DNA of 64,000 nucleotides from Streptomyces profundus (GCF_020740535.1 NZ_CP082362.1:5701501-5765500); one strand, 5' to 3'; positions 9,280 through 18,624 are shown, numbered from the stretch's first letter. Numbers and translations are program-made. The notes: generated by a model from the sequence alone, not told the origin.

Positions 9280-9849
9280 CTAACGCAGTTCGCCCTCCAG
9301 CAGGCTCATCAGCAGCATGTCGTGCCAGCGGCCGGCGCCTCGGAAGCACTGGCGGTGGCGGCCGTCCACGACGAAGCCCACCTTCTCGTAGGCGCGGACG
9401 GCCCGTTCGTTCTCGACGACCACCCAGAGCGCGATCAGGTGGAGCCGCATCTGGTCGAAGCCCCAGCGGCACAGGGCGCGCAGCGCGTCCGTGCCGTAGC
9501 CCTGGCTCCAGCAGTCCTTCTCGCCGATGTAGATGTCGAGTTCGGCGCGACCGGTCTCGGGGCTGGCGTCCCGCAGCCCGCAGACGCCGATCAGCCGGCC
9601 GTTGTCGCGGCGCTCGATCATCAACAGCGTCTTCTCGAAGGTGTTCGTCCTGGGCTCGGCGAACCTGTGCTCCGTCCTGGCGAGGGACTGCGGCGGCTCC
9701 ATGTCCAGCCAGCGCGTGACCTCGGGGTCGCTGTGCCAGCGCCACAGATCCTTGGCGTCCGCCGGCTCCATGGGGCGGAGCCGCACCAGGGCCCCGATCA
9801 GCGGCTGAGGGGTGCCTGACTCAGGGGCGTCGTTGTCCGTGAGGTCCAT
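9280..9849 (-). CDS. GNAT family N-acetyltransferase (RimJ/RimL-like)
   Basis: This 189-residue GNAT-fold acetyltransferase carries LVRLRPMEPADAKDLWRW at the N-terminus, ELDIYIGEKDCWSQGYGTDA with the acetyl-CoA-binding Q-G-Y-G-T loop, and NERAVRAYEKVGFV, the conserved motif B region. These are hallmarks of the RimJ/RimL subgroup that acetylates protein N-termini or small amines. The start at 9849 is the ATG nearest the beginning of the fold; the ribosome site is weak. It may be co-transcribed with the hydrolase downstream, 261 bp away. The substrate is unknown. Confidence 0.88.
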   Translation of the reverse strand: MDLTDNDAPESGTPQPLIGALVRLRPMEPADAKDLWRWHSDPEVTRWLDMEPPQSLARTEHRFAEPRTNTFEKTLLMIERRDNGRLIGVCGLRDASPETGRAELDIYIGEKDCWSQGYGTDALRALCRWGFDQMRLHLIALWVVVENERAVRAYEKVGFVVDGRHRQCFRGAGRWHDMLLMSLLEGELR

Positions 9850-9914
9850 GGGAGGGCATCCAACCAACCGCCGTACCGCGCTCGCCACCCAATTACTCCG
9901 CCCCGGTGGGGAGT

Positions 9915-10913
9915 TCAGCCGAGCGTGGCGACCAGCAGCGCCTTGATGGTGTGCAGCCGGTTCTCCGCCTGTTCGAAGACGACCGAGGCCGGGGATTCGA
10001 AGACCTCGTCCGTCACCTCCAGGGAGTCCAGACCGTGCCGCTCGTGGAGCGCGCGGCCCAGCTCGGTGCCCAGATCGTGGAAGGCCGGCAGGCAGTGCAG
10101 AAACCGGACCTCCGGGTTGCCCGTGCCGGCCAGTACCTCGGCGGTCACCGCGTAGGGGTGGAGCAGCTCGATCCGCTCCTGCCACCGCTCCACCGGCTCG
10201 CCCAGCGAGACCCACACATCGGTGGCCACGAAGTCGACGCCCGCTGTGCCCTCGGGGACGTCGTCGGTGAGGGTGAGCCGGGCGCCGGTCTCCTCGGCCA
10301 GCTCGCGCGCCCTGGCGACCACGGCGTCCTCCGGCCACAGCTGGCGCGGCGCGACGATCCGCACGTCCATGCCCAGCAGGGCGCCGGTGACCAGGTAGGA
10401 GTTGCCCATGTTGTTGCGGGCGTCGCCGAGGTAGGCGTAGGCGATCCGCTCCCAGGGCCCCGCGTGGCATTCGGTCATGGTGAGCACGTCGGCGAGCATC
10501 TGGGTGGGGTGCCAGTCGTCGGTGAGCCCGTTGTAGACCGGTACCCCGGAGAAGGCCGCCAGCTCCTCGACGGTCCGTTGCGCGGTGCCCCGGTACTCGA
10601 TGGCGTCGAACATCCGGCCGAGGACGCGGGCCGTGTCCTTCGCCGACTCCTTGTAGCCGATATGGGAGCTGGCCGGCTCCAGATAGGTGGTGCGCGCGCC
10701 CTGGTCGGCGGCGGCCACCTCGAACGCGCAGCGGGTCCTGGTGGAACTCTTCTCGAACAGCAGCGCGATGTGCTTGCCGGTCAGCCGGGGCACCTCGGTC
10801 CCCGAGCGCCTCGCCGCCTTCAACCGGCCGGCCAGCTCCACCAGATGACGGAACTCGGCCGGGGTGAGGTCCAGCTCCCTGAGCAGGTGGCGGCCGGTGA
10901 GATCTGTCGCCAT
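9915..10913 (-). CDS. argF: Ornithine carbamoyltransferase
   Basis: This 332-residue enzyme interconverts ornithine plus carbamoyl phosphate and citrulline. The carbamoyl-phosphate motif [15 protein letters not shown] is at about residues 55-70. The ornithine-binding region HCLPAFHD, with its active-site Cys, is near residue 270. [11 protein letters not shown] is also conserved. It lies 171 bp downstream of arcA on the same strand, an order also found in S. coelicolor as I recall. It could therefore work in arginine synthesis, in the deiminase pathway (as ArcB), or both. I saw no carbamate kinase gene nearby. The leader holds a possible ArgR site. Confidence 0.93.
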   Translation of the reverse strand: MATDLTGRHLLRELDLTPAEFRHLVELAGRLKAARRSGTEVPRLTGKHIALLFEKSSTRTRCAFEVAAADQGARTTYLEPASSHIGYKESAKDTARVLGRMFDAIEYRGTAQRTVEELAAFSGVPVYNGLTDDWHPTQMLADVLTMTECHAGPWERIAYAYLGDARNNMGNSYLVTGALLGMDVRIVAPRQLWPEDAVVARARELAEETGARLTLTDDVPEGTAGVDFVATDVWVSLGEPVERWQERIELLHPYAVTAEVLAGTGNPEVRFLHCLPAFHDLGTELGRALHERHGLDSLEVTDEVFESPASVVFEQAENRLHTIKALLVATLG

Positions 10914-10965
10914 GGACGAGGGCTCCGATCTGTGCTCGCTGCTGAGCGTCGAGGTTGTCCCGATG

Positions 10966-11017
10966 CGGGTGCAATCATATACGTCGCATCTTATGGTTAT
11001 GCAATGCCCTCGGATGT
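10966..11017 (-). promoter_or_regulatory. AT-rich leader with possible ARG boxes upstream of argF
   Basis: This stretch is strikingly AT-rich for the window. On the minus strand it contains CATTGCATA (half of the Streptomyces ARG box as I remember it) at about 10998-11006, and a second TGATTGCA element at 10970-10977. The 20-mer at 10998-11017 matches about 14 of 20 positions of the remembered consensus. ArgR binding is inference. Confidence 0.4.
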
Positions 11018-11084
11018 CACCCCGCCCGACGTCGACCACGCGACGCCGGGCGGGGTGCTGACACTCAGGACCGGGGGCCCGGCC

Positions 11085-12320
11085 TCAGGACACGGGCTCG
11101 CGTTCGATCGGACAGCTCATGCAGCGCGGGCCGCCCCGGCCGCGCCCCAGCTCGCTGCCCGGGATCTCCAGCACCTCCACGCCGTTGCGCCGCAGCTCCG
11201 TGTTGGACGTCACGGTGCGCTCGTAGGCCACCACCACGCCCGGCTCGACCGCCAGCACGTTGCAGCCGTCGTCCCACTGCTCGCGCTCCGCCGCGTGCGG
11301 ATCCTGGGTGGCCGTCAGCACCCGGATCGCGCCCAGCCCCAGCGCCTCGGCGATCGCCCGGTGCATATGCTCCGGCGGATGGTCGGTGACGGTCAACTCC
11401 TGGCCGCCCACGCCTGGTTCGATGGTGTAGGAGCGCAGCATGCCGAGCCCGGCGTACTGGGTGAACGTCTCCCCGTCCACCATGGTCAGCACCGTGTCCA
11501 GATGCATGAAGGCCCGCCGCTTGGGCATGTCGAGCGCCACAATGGTGCGCGCCGAGCCGGCCGCGAAGAGCCGCCTGGCCAGCTGCTCGACCGCCTGCGG
11601 CGTGGTCCGCTCGCTCATCCCCACCAGCACGGCGCCCCGGCCGATCGCCAGCACGTCGCCGCCCTCGATGGTCGACGGATGCGCGCCGTGCGGCGCCGAC
11701 CAGTAGTGGAACGGGCCCCCCGTCGCCCCGGCGAAGAGCGGATGGTGGCGGTAGATCGCCTCGAAGTGCACGCTCTCCCGCTGGCGCGCCGGCCACCGCA
11801 TCGCGTTGATCGCCACCCCGTCGTAGACCCAGGCCGAGGTGTCCCGGGTGAACAGGTGGTTGGGCAGCGGGTTCAACAGGAACTCGTCCGGCTCCATCAC
11901 ATGCAGCCGCACCGAGGGGGGCGCGGGGTAGCGCTCCAGGAACTCCCGCTTGGTCATCCCGCCGATCAGCGCCTCGGTCAGCTCGGCGCTGGGCAGCGCC
12001 TCGAAGATCTCCCGCAGCGGAGCGGTGGCCAGCGGACCGTACTCCCGCTCGTCGAAGACCCGGTCGAGCACCAGGGCGCGGGCCTCGGGGACGTCCAGGC
12101 TCTCCGCCAGCAGATCGCCGAGAAGCCGGACCTCGACGCCCCTGCTGCGCAGCAACTCGGCGAAGATGTCGTGCTCCTGCTGGGCGCGCTGCACCCACAG
12201 CACATCGTCGAAGAGCAACTCGTCCTTGTTGGTGGGCGTCAGACGCTTGAGTTCGAGACCGGGGCGATGGAGGATCACTCGGCGTAGCCGGCCGGTCTCG
12301 GAGTCGACATGGAAGGTCAT
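11085..12320 (-). CDS. arcA: Arginine deiminase
   Basis: This 411-residue guanidino-group modifying enzyme hydrolyses arginine to citrulline and ammonia. Conserved blocks include [12 protein letters not shown] at about residue 160, the metal-free catalytic acid region [18 protein letters not shown], the catalytic HxD motif in [12 protein letters not shown], and the nucleophilic Cys in [11 protein letters not shown] at the C-terminus. Length matches the family (about 410). The ATG at 12320 begins with [20 protein letters not shown], the expected start; the frame is open further upstream but that part is not conserved-looking. argF follows it and the Nramp-like gene precedes it on the same strand. 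Confidence 0.95.
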   Translation of the reverse strand: MTFHVDSETGRLRRVILHRPGLELKRLTPTNKDELLFDDVLWVQRAQQEHDIFAELLRSRGVEVRLLGDLLAESLDVPEARALVLDRVFDEREYGPLATAPLREIFEALPSAELTEALIGGMTKREFLERYPAPPSVRLHVMEPDEFLLNPLPNHLFTRDTSAWVYDGVAINAMRWPARQRESVHFEAIYRHHPLFAGATGGPFHYWSAPHGAHPSTIEGGDVLAIGRGAVLVGMSERTTPQAVEQLARRLFAAGSARTIVALDMPKRRAFMHLDTVLTMVDGETFTQYAGLGMLRSYTIEPGVGGQELTVTDHPPEHMHRAIAEALGLGAIRVLTATQDPHAAEREQWDDGCNVLAVEPGVVVAYERTVTSNTELRRNGVEVLEIPGSELGRGRGGPRCMSCPIEREPVS

Positions 12321-12387
12321 GCCCCCATTCTGCGCCCCTTTCGGGCCACCTTCCCCGTCCCGCCGAACACCAGGGCCGCCGTCCGCC

Positions 12388-13653
12388 TCACCAGGGCAGG
12401 TCACGGATCTGCTGCACACACAGGACCAGAAACAGGACCCCGGACCCGGCCAGCGCCAGATTGCTGATCCGGCCGTTGCGCCAGCGCAACGGCACCTGAC
12501 CGGTGTTGAGCAGCCACAGCAGCGTCAGCGCCAGGAACGGCATAAAGAACGCGCCCAACACGCCATAGGTGATCACCAGGCCGATCGGCTGGTCCAGAAA
12601 GAGCAACCCCATGGGCGGGAAGGTCAGCCACAGCAGATAGGCCCGGAACGGCAGCGAACGCTCCCGGTCGCCCTCAAGAGCCACCCGCCCGGCCCGATCC
12701 GGCCGGGTGCGCACCACGAAGTCGGTGAACAGCAGGCTCACCCCGTGCCAGACGCCGATCACCGAACTGAACGACGCGGCAAAGAAACCGAACAGGAAGA
12801 AGTTCGCCGTCGCCGGCCCGAAGCGCTCCTCCAACACGTCGCCCAGATCCAGCAGCCCTCGATCGCCACTGGTCAGCGCGATGTCCAGGGAGTGCAGCAG
12901 CTCGGCGCCCACCACCAGCATGGCGACCACGAACACACCCGTGGTCACATAGGCGATCCGGTTGTCCAACCGCATCATCGGCATCCACGCCGGGCCGCGC
13001 CATCCCTTGGCCGTCACCCAGTAGCCGTACGCGGCCAGCGTGATCGTGCCGCCCACGCCGCCGATCAGCCCCAGCGTGTACACCACCGAACCGTCGGGCA
13101 GCGTCGGCCACAGCCCACCGCCCAGCGCGCCCAGATCCGGACCGACCCGCACGGCGAGACCGACCACCACCACGAACATCAGCCCGGCGAAGACCATCAT
13201 GATCTTCTCCACCACCGCATAGCGGTTGAACCAGACGCACAACAGCCCCAACACCCCGGCCAGCGCGCCCCAGAACCGCAGCGAGGGACCGTCGGGGAAG
13301 AGCGCCACCAGCGGCAGCCCGCTCGCCGACATCGCGGTGGCCCCGTAGACGAAGCCCCACACCACGATGTAGATCCCGAAATACCAGGTGGTCCAGCGGC
13401 CCATCGTCCGCCAGCCGTCGAAGACGGTGCGCCCGGTGGCCAGATGCCAACGGCCCGTCGCCTCCGCCAGCGCGACCTTGATCAGACAGCCGACGACCGC
13501 CGCCCACAGCAGCGTGTAGCCGTACCGACTGCCGGCCACCATCGTCGCCACCAGATCCCCGGCACCCACGCCCGTGACCGCGACCACCAGGCCAGGGCCG
13601 ATCAACCGCCAGCGTCGGGTGGGGGGTTGAGACTTCTCGTGCGTCGTCGCCAC
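12388..13653 (-). CDS. Divergent Nramp-family transporter
   Basis: This membrane protein of about 421 residues and eleven hydrophobic segments opens with [19 protein letters not shown], the first-helix block of the Nramp fold. Classical Nramp metal transporters have a DPGN motif there; this protein has GAGD, and I see no MPH motif in the sixth helix. It belongs to a divergent branch whose substrate may not be manganese or iron. The GTG at 13653 has a GAGG site upstream; a GTG at 13680 is also possible. It is the first of three minus-strand genes with arcA and argF, so amino-acid or cation uptake linked to arginine use is conceivable but unproven. Confidence 0.82.
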   Translation of the reverse strand: MATTHEKSQPPTRRWRLIGPGLVVAVTGVGAGDLVATMVAGSRYGYTLLWAAVVGCLIKVALAEATGRWHLATGRTVFDGWRTMGRWTTWYFGIYIVVWGFVYGATAMSASGLPLVALFPDGPSLRFWGALAGVLGLLCVWFNRYAVVEKIMMVFAGLMFVVVVGLAVRVGPDLGALGGGLWPTLPDGSVVYTLGLIGGVGGTITLAAYGYWVTAKGWRGPAWMPMMRLDNRIAYVTTGVFVVAMLVVGAELLHSLDIALTSGDRGLLDLGDVLEERFGPATANFFLFGFFAASFSSVIGVWHGVSLLFTDFVVRTRPDRAGRVALEGDRERSLPFRAYLLWLTFPPMGLLFLDQPIGLVITYGVLGAFFMPFLALTLLWLLNTGQVPLRWRNGRISNLALAGSGVLFLVLCVQQIRDLPW

Positions 13654-13780
13654 GCCTCGGAGTCTGCCCAGCGCCGCCACTTTCAGGCCACCTCACCCCC
13701 TGCCGACCGCCCCGCGCCACGGAGACTCCTCCGTCCGGAAACCGCCAGCCCCACCCGCCCCACACTGCTCTACTGGCCCC

Positions 13781-14650
13781 ATGAGCGAGACAGCCAACCG
13801 GGTCACCAAGGCCCGACTCCTGCACAGCCTCCACCATGGAGCGGAACCGCTGGTCCTGCCCAACGCCTGGGACGCGCTCAGCGCTCGCCTGGTGGCGAGG
13901 GCCGGCGCCGCCGCCGTCGCCACCACCAGCTCAGGCGTCGCCTGGTCCCTCGGCGCCCCCGACGGCGACGTCCTGGCCAGGACACTCGCCGTCGACCTGA
14001 TCGCCCGCGTCGTCTCGGCCGTCGACGTCCCGGTGACGGCCGACATCGAGTCCGGCTACGCGCCCGACCCGGCCGGCGTCGCCGAGACCATCCGCCAGGT
14101 GCTGGCTGCCGGCGCGGTGGGCGTCAACCTGGAGGACTCGGCACACGACGGCACCACGGCGCTGCGCCCCGTCGCCGAGCAGCGGGAACGCCTGGCCGCC
14201 GCCCGCGGAGCCGCCGAGGAGGTCGGCGTGCCGCTCTACCTCAACGCGCGTGTCGACGTCTTCCTCCGCGGGGCCGGCGCGGGCGGATCGCTGCTGGACG
14301 CCACCCTGGAACGGGCCAGGGCCTACCTCGACGAGGGCGCCAGCGGCGTCTTCGTGCCCGGCGTCACCGACCCCGAGATCGTCCGCACCCTGGTCGACGG
14401 ACTGGACGCCCCGGTCAATGTGCTGGCGGGGCCCGGCGCCCCCGCCATCGCCGAACTGGCGGCGGCCGGCGCCGCCCGGGTCAGCGTGGGTTCCGGGCTC
14501 GCCCAGTCCGCCTACGCCGTCGCCGAACGCGCGGCCGCCGAACTCCTCACCAAGGGCACCTACCAATCCCTCGAACGCGGTTATGAATACGGCGAACTCG
14601 ACGCCCTGATGCGCGCCGAGGCCCCGCCCCGCGCCCGCCCCGCGAACTGA
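13781..14650 (+). CDS. Isocitrate lyase/PEP mutase family protein
   Basis: This 289-residue TIM-barrel enzyme belongs to the PEP mutase/isocitrate lyase superfamily. The fold start LVLPNAWDALSARLVARAG and TTSSGVAWSLGAPDG lead to the metal-binding strand VTADIESGYAPDP, then GVNLEDSAHDG and LNARVDVFLRG. The family includes 2-methylisocitrate lyase-like and oxaloacetate-hydrolase-like enzymes that break or hydrolyse C-C bonds next to a carboxylate. The catalytic Cys motif of true isocitrate lyase (KKCGH) is absent. The reaction is therefore open. It is a single gene followed by a strong hairpin. Confidence 0.87.
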   Translation: MSETANRVTKARLLHSLHHGAEPLVLPNAWDALSARLVARAGAAAVATTSSGVAWSLGAPDGDVLARTLAVDLIARVVSAVDVPVTADIESGYAPDPAGVAETIRQVLAAGAVGVNLEDSAHDGTTALRPVAEQRERLAAARGAAEEVGVPLYLNARVDVFLRGAGAGGSLLDATLERARAYLDEGASGVFVPGVTDPEIVRTLVDGLDAPVNVLAGPGAPAIAELAAAGAARVSVGSGLAQSAYAVAERAAAELLTKGTYQSLERGYEYGELDALMRAEAPPRARPAN

Positions 14651-14659
14651 CCCTCCCAG

Positions 14660-14697
14660 CCCCGCCGGGAAAGCCGCCCTCCGGCCCCCCGGCGGGG
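14660..14697 (+). terminator. Hairpin terminator after the PEP-mutase-like gene
   Basis: A perfect 10-bp stem, CCCCGCCGGG at 14660-14669 and CCCGGCGGGG at 14688-14697, begins 10 bp after the stop codon. There is no T-run, as is common for Streptomyces terminators. Confidence 0.6.
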
Positions 14698-14850
14698 CCC
14701 GCGCCACCCCTTCGGCCGGGCCGCCTCCCCGCCTGCCGACGGCCGGCCACCCGGCCCCCCAACTCCCGCCTCGCGCCCCGCTGTACCCCTGCTGAACTGG
14801 CCTCTCTCCCCGCCGATGGCTAGCGTTCCGGCAGCGTGAGAGGAGCTCGG

Positions 14851-15582
14851 ATGAACCGGACCATCCGCACCGTCGACGATGTGCTGAAGCTGCTTGACGG
14901 GCTGTTCGCCCCCGGCGCCGACCGTTGGACGGCCGACGCCGGCGACTGGTGGGACGCCTTCTACGCGGACCGCTCCCGGCCCGTTCCGTTCTTCGTCGAC
15001 AAGCCGGACGAACATCTGGTGGACGCGCTCGACCGTGGCCTGATCGTCCCGGAACGCGCCCTCGACCTCGGCTGCGGCCCGGGCCGCAACGCGCTCCATC
15101 TGGCGGCCAGGGGCTGCGCGGTGGACGCGGTCGACCTCTCACCCGCCGCCATCGCCTGGGCCCGCGAACGAGCCGCCGCCCACGGCGCCGAGGTGCGCTT
15201 CCACACCGGCGACGCGTTCGCCCTCACCACGGCCGAACTCACCGGCCCCTACGACCTGGTCCACGACTCGGGCTGCTTCCACCACCTGCCGCCGCACCGC
15301 CGCGTCAGCTACCTCTCCCTGCTCGACCGGGTCCTCGCCCCGGGCGGCCACCTGGTCCTCAGCTGCTTCGCCACCGGCGCTATGGGCTCGGAACTGCCGG
15401 ACGCCGCGTTCTACCGACAGTCCGGCCTCCACGGCGGCCTCGCCTACACCGCCGACGAACTGCGGTGGATCCTCTCCGACCTCACCGAGATCGAACTCCG
15501 CCGCATGCGCGACCAGCCACCCGACGCCGCCACCTTCGGCGAACCCTTCCTCTGGGCCGCCATCTTCCGCCGCGCACCCTAG
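14851..15582 (+). CDS. Class I SAM-dependent methyltransferase
   Basis: This 243-residue protein has the SAM-binding motif I ALDLGCGPGRNALHLAARG at about residue 70, the acidic motif II end AVDAVDLSPAA, and motif III with HDSGCFHHLPPH. The last resembles thiopurine or tellurite-resistance (TehB-like) methyltransferases. I chose the ATG at 14851 because AGAGGAG lies 5 bp upstream; the GTG at 14836 is in frame but would place the ribosome site inside the gene. The methyl acceptor is unknown. The gene is followed by 390 bp of repetitive GC-rich DNA. Confidence 0.9.
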   Translation: MNRTIRTVDDVLKLLDGLFAPGADRWTADAGDWWDAFYADRSRPVPFFVDKPDEHLVDALDRGLIVPERALDLGCGPGRNALHLAARGCAVDAVDLSPAAIAWARERAAAHGAEVRFHTGDAFALTTAELTGPYDLVHDSGCFHHLPPHRRVSYLSLLDRVLAPGGHLVLSCFATGAMGSELPDAAFYRQSGLHGGLAYTADELRWILSDLTEIELRRMRDQPPDAATFGEPFLWAAIFRRAP

Positions 15583-15974
15583 CCCAGGCCGCCGCCCCTC
15601 CGCTGCGGCCAGCACTCCGCCTGGCCGGCGCGGCCAGCGCTTCGCGCGACGCTGGGCTGTCGCCCGTCCGGTGTGGCCTCGTCCCGTCTCGCTGGCTCTT
15701 GGTATGGCACCCCCCGACCGCCGGCGCGCGCAGCGTTTCGCTTGGCCGACTCGGCCAACATCGCCCCCCGCCTCGCCAAGGCAACGGCCTGGCCGGTGTG
15801 GCGAGCACTTCGTGCTGGAGGTGCGGTTACGGTCGCGGCCGGTTGGGCCGATGTCCCGTCTGGCTTGTGCGACTGCCCGTCGGCGAAGTCACCGCCGCCC
15901 CCCGCCCGGCCGGCGCGACCCGCACTCCGCCCGGCCGGTGCGGCCAGCACTCCGCCTGGCCGGCGCGGCCAGCG
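15583..15974. repeat. GC-rich repetitive intergenic region with a 41-bp direct repeat
   Basis: This stretch is built from variants of GGCCGGCGCGGCCAGC. A 41-bp element at 15607-15647 recurs at 15942-15982 with a single mismatch, the second copy running into the end of the hxlR-like gene. Frames are open on both strands but the composition is repeat-driven, so I call no gene here. Confidence 0.6.
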
Positions 15975-16391
15975 CTACGCGCTGAGGGGGCGCGGGGTGT
16001 GGTGTAGCCGTTGGTCGTAGGCCGCTCGGGCGGCGCGGATCTCGTCGATGCTGGCGGTGCTCCACGCGGCGATCCGCGTCACCAGCTTGGCTATCTCGCC
16101 GCCCAGCGCGGTGAGCCGGTACTCCACCCGCGGTGGCACCGTGGGGTAGACGGTTCGGGTGAGCAGGCCCTCGCGTTCCAGCGCGCGCAGGGTCTGGGTG
16201 AGCATCTTCTGGGTCACGCCGTCGAGCCGGCGGCGCAGTTCGTTGAAGCGCATGGCCCGGCCGTCCGCCAGGGCAACCAGCGCGAGCATGGTCCACTTGC
16301 CCGCGATCAACTCCAGCACGGCGCGAGGGGGGCAGTCGCGTGAAAAGACGTCGTAGCAGCCGTGTTTCTCGTGATCGAAGCCAGTATCCAT
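15975..16391 (-). CDS. HxlR-family winged-helix transcriptional regulator
   Basis: This 138-residue regulator has the HxlR/MarR-like winged helix. The conserved Cys of RDCPPRAVLELIAGKWTM, often redox-sensing in this family, is near residue 20. The recognition region is MRFNELRRRLDGVTQKMLTQ and the wing is VEYRLTALG. The C-terminus is encoded inside the second copy of the 41-bp repeat. A perfect inverted repeat covers its ribosome site and start codon, which suggests autoregulation. There is no divergent target gene; a small membrane protein gene lies 84 bp upstream on the same strand. The signal is unknown. Confidence 0.9.
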   Translation of the reverse strand: MDTGFDHEKHGCYDVFSRDCPPRAVLELIAGKWTMLALVALADGRAMRFNELRRRLDGVTQKMLTQTLRALEREGLLTRTVYPTVPPRVEYRLTALGGEIAKLVTRIAAWSTASIDEIRAARAAYDQRLHHTPRPLSA

Positions 16392-16406
16392 GAAGTCCCT
16401 GGATAC
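16384..16406. promoter_or_regulatory. Inverted repeat over the hxlR-like start codon, probable operator
   Basis: GTATCCA at 16384-16390 and TGGATAC at 16400-16406 form a perfect 7-bp dyad with a 9-bp spacer. It contains the regulator's start codon and ribosome site. Autoregulation is inferred from position. Confidence 0.55.
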
Positions 16407-16475
16407 CAGAGAACGGCGCGTATTCCCATGGTGCGCCCCCGGCCGCCCCCGCGGCCGTGGGCGCACCGGCGCGCC

Positions 16476-16748
16476 CTAACTCACTGCCGCGAGCAGGAGA
16501 TAGGGAAGGCTGCCGGCCAGCAGGCCGGCGAAGACCACCGTGGCCGTCCTGGCCGCCGCGCCCTCGCGGTCCCTGGTGACCAGGCCGGTGACGACCAGCC
16601 CCAGGGCGCCGACGAGCAGCTCGTGCAGGAAGAACACGGGGGACAGGGCCATGGCGATCGCGACCGTCGCCGCGAACAGCACCCGAGTGCGCCGCGTGGT
16701 CTTCCTGTCCAGCCGGTTGTCCAGTCTGTTGTCCAGTGCCTGGTCCAT
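16476..16748 (-). CDS. Small membrane protein of unknown function
   Basis: This 90-residue protein has a charged N-terminus with a repeated LDNRLDNRLDRK stretch, then two hydrophobic segments (about residues 20-50 and 62-88). The ATG at 16748 is preceded by GAGGAG at 7 bp; a longer frame from 16793 lacks such a site. I do not recognise the family. It sits upstream of, and in the same direction as, the HxlR-like gene and could be co-transcribed with it. Confidence 0.65.
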   Translation of the reverse strand: MDQALDNRLDNRLDRKTTRRTRVLFAATVAIAMALSPVFFLHELLVGALGLVVTGLVTRDREGAAARTATVVFAGLLAGSLPYLLLAAVS

Positions 16749-17145
16749 GACGGAACTCCTCACCGCTGCCGGGTAACCGGTCCTGCTGATCACTGTCCCC
16801 CGGATGGCGCTCGGTCATGCGCCCCGACGCACCCGACCGGTTCACCGAAGCACCACGAGCGGAAGCCCCGCTTCCCCGATCATCCGCCCTTGGCCGAGAA
16901 TGCGCGGTCTTCTTCGGAGAACCCGCCATATACCGCACCAATGGCGGGCGACCGGCCCTCTGGCGCCGCGCCGGTACGGAGAAGCGCCAGTCGCGACGGT
17001 CGCCGCGCCACCTCCGACTGCGTCTGTTCGGCCACCCGTTGACCACGGGCGGGCCCGGCACTCGGCGCCGGAGAACCGGGACGCGCGGCCGCTCGGGGGG
17101 GACGAGCGGCCGCGTCTCACCGACATCGGCTCTCCGGCTCCGGAT
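16749..17145. other. Intergenic, about 400 bp, no gene seen
   Basis: Open frames exist on both strands but have no ribosome sites and improbable composition. The only clear structure is the hairpin at 17085-17113. This is also the left boundary of the lower-GC accessory block. Confidence 0.45.
17085..17113 (-). terminator. Hairpin terminator of the 492-residue protein gene
   Basis: A perfect 11-bp stem, GCGGCCGCTCG at 17085-17095 and CGAGCGGCCGC at 17103-17113, has a 7-base loop. It lies 33 bp beyond the stop codon of the minus-strand gene ending at 17146. Confidence 0.65.
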
Positions 17146-18624
17146 CTACGGCCGCGCGGCCACCGATGGAGCCCGGTCGTCCTTGAAGGCGGCGATCCTT
17201 CGCATGGCCAACACCGTCCCGTCCCTGCTGATCGAAATCAGTCCACCCCACTCCTGATCGGGGAACGTCCCGTGCGGCTTGGCCCTCCGGTCGTGCACCC
17301 GTTGCCGGTACGCGGCGATATCCGCCTGCCGTTTGTCCCGCTCCCGGGTGACGAGGACATCGAGTAGGTCTGTCGCCACTCCGGAAAACGCCTGAATTCG
17401 TTGGCCGTTGAGCCGGAAGACATGGTCCGTCCCCTCGAAGAGCTCACCCCGCAGTTTGTAGCTGACGTCCTGGACGCTGCCAGCGGCTGCATGGGCGAAG
17501 CCCTGGAAGAAATCGCTGCCCTGGCGTTGGGTGAGCAGTGCGGCGGTGGACTCCCCGTCACCGGCGAAAGCCGTCAGGCCGGCCGCTCCGACACGGGCGA
17601 GAGCGCGCTGAAACCACGCGTGATATTCGGGCCCGACCTGGCAGCCGGGCACCGAGGTGTCGGAGATGCCGCCCTGCCCGGGTATGGTGATCCCGATGGG
17701 CGGATTTCGGTCCCCGATGGGCAGGCCGATATCGCTGGCGGGAGTGCCCTCCGGAATCCGCAGCCATCCGCCGGGCCCGTCGGCGTGCAGCGCGTGAATG
17801 GTGAGAGGTTTGTCCAGCGGGATCTCGGTGGCGAAGATCAGCGCGGGTGTTTCGTTCCAGGCACCGATGTGCAGTCCGTCAGCGTGGACCGCCGCCGAGG
17901 CGAGCTGCTCGTACACCTTCTTCCGGTCGCTGTGGTTGCCCTTGCTCACGATGGGGAAGACACGCGAGGACTCACCGGGCTTCCAGACCTCGGCCAGGAA
18001 ATGCGGGCGGTACGAGTAGCCCACTGTTTTGGCCTTGGACTTGGACTTGTCCCCGCTGGTCAATGACCAGCCGCTGCGCAACGCGGTGTCGGCACGGATA
18101 AATGACACGCTGTGGTCGGGATAACGGCGGGTGAGGATCTGCTCGCTGATGGCCAACGCGAACGCGTGTCCCAACTCCTCGGACTGAAGCGCCTTGTAGT
18201 GCGCCGCGATGCGCCTGCCCTCCTCCGAGAGCATGAGCTGCTTTCCGGCGCCCGAACCGAGGGCCTGACAGTACTTGAGGCTGCCCCAGTGTTCGGCCAG
18301 TCCCCGTGACGCACCACGTTGGGAGAGCCCGAACGCCCGGGCGAGATGATGTAGTACATCCCAGAGCGTCACCCGCACCGGACCGCCCAGCTCCCGGTCG
18401 GGGAGGGCGCGGAGTCCCGGTTTGCGGCGCAGGGGCTCGTAGGTGTCTCCCGGCTTGGTCTCGCCTTCTTTCTGCTTCTTCTGGAACGCCTTCTTCCGCT
18501 CTCGCTCCTTGGTTCCGGCGGCCTTGTCCATCTGGCCCGCGAGTTGTGGCGTCGAACTCGTCGATAGGGTGACCCGCTTGCCCAGGAAGTCGAGGATCGC
18601 TTTGGCGTCTGGTGTGCTCGTCAC
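17146..18624 (-). CDS. Unknown 492-residue protein, possible degenerate PD-(D/E)XK-like core
   Basis: I do not recognise this family. The N-terminal 90 residues are charged and lysine-rich (KERERKKAFQKKQKEGETK), then predicted helices follow. Around residues 205-260 the pattern RPHFLAEVW, then FPIVSKGNHSDRKKVYEQLA resembles the P-D-h-x-A...h-h-x-K-G layout of PD-(D/E)XK nuclease folds. However, the first Asp is His and the second acid is Ser, so it may be inactive or unrelated. The C-terminal third contains SDFFQGFAHAAAGSVQDV and AFSGVATDLLDVL. GTG 18624 has GGAGGAG 5 bp upstream. It is divergent from the giant toxin-like gene with about 690 bp between. That neighbour relationship is the only hint at its role. 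Confidence 0.75.
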   Translation of the reverse strand: MTSTPDAKAILDFLGKRVTLSTSSTPQLAGQMDKAAGTKERERKKAFQKKQKEGETKPGDTYEPLRRKPGLRALPDRELGGPVRVTLWDVLHHLARAFGLSQRGASRGLAEHWGSLKYCQALGSGAGKQLMLSEEGRRIAAHYKALQSEELGHAFALAISEQILTRRYPDHSVSFIRADTALRSGWSLTSGDKSKSKAKTVGYSYRPHFLAEVWKPGESSRVFPIVSKGNHSDRKKVYEQLASAAVHADGLHIGAWNETPALIFATEIPLDKPLTIHALHADGPGGWLRIPEGTPASDIGLPIGDRNPPIGITIPGQGGISDTSVPGCQVGPEYHAWFQRALARVGAAGLTAFAGDGESTAALLTQRQGSDFFQGFAHAAAGSVQDVSYKLRGELFEGTDHVFRLNGQRIQAFSGVATDLLDVLVTRERDKRQADIAAYRQRVHDRRAKPHGTFPDQEWGGLISISRDGTVLAMRRIAAFKDDRAPSVAARP

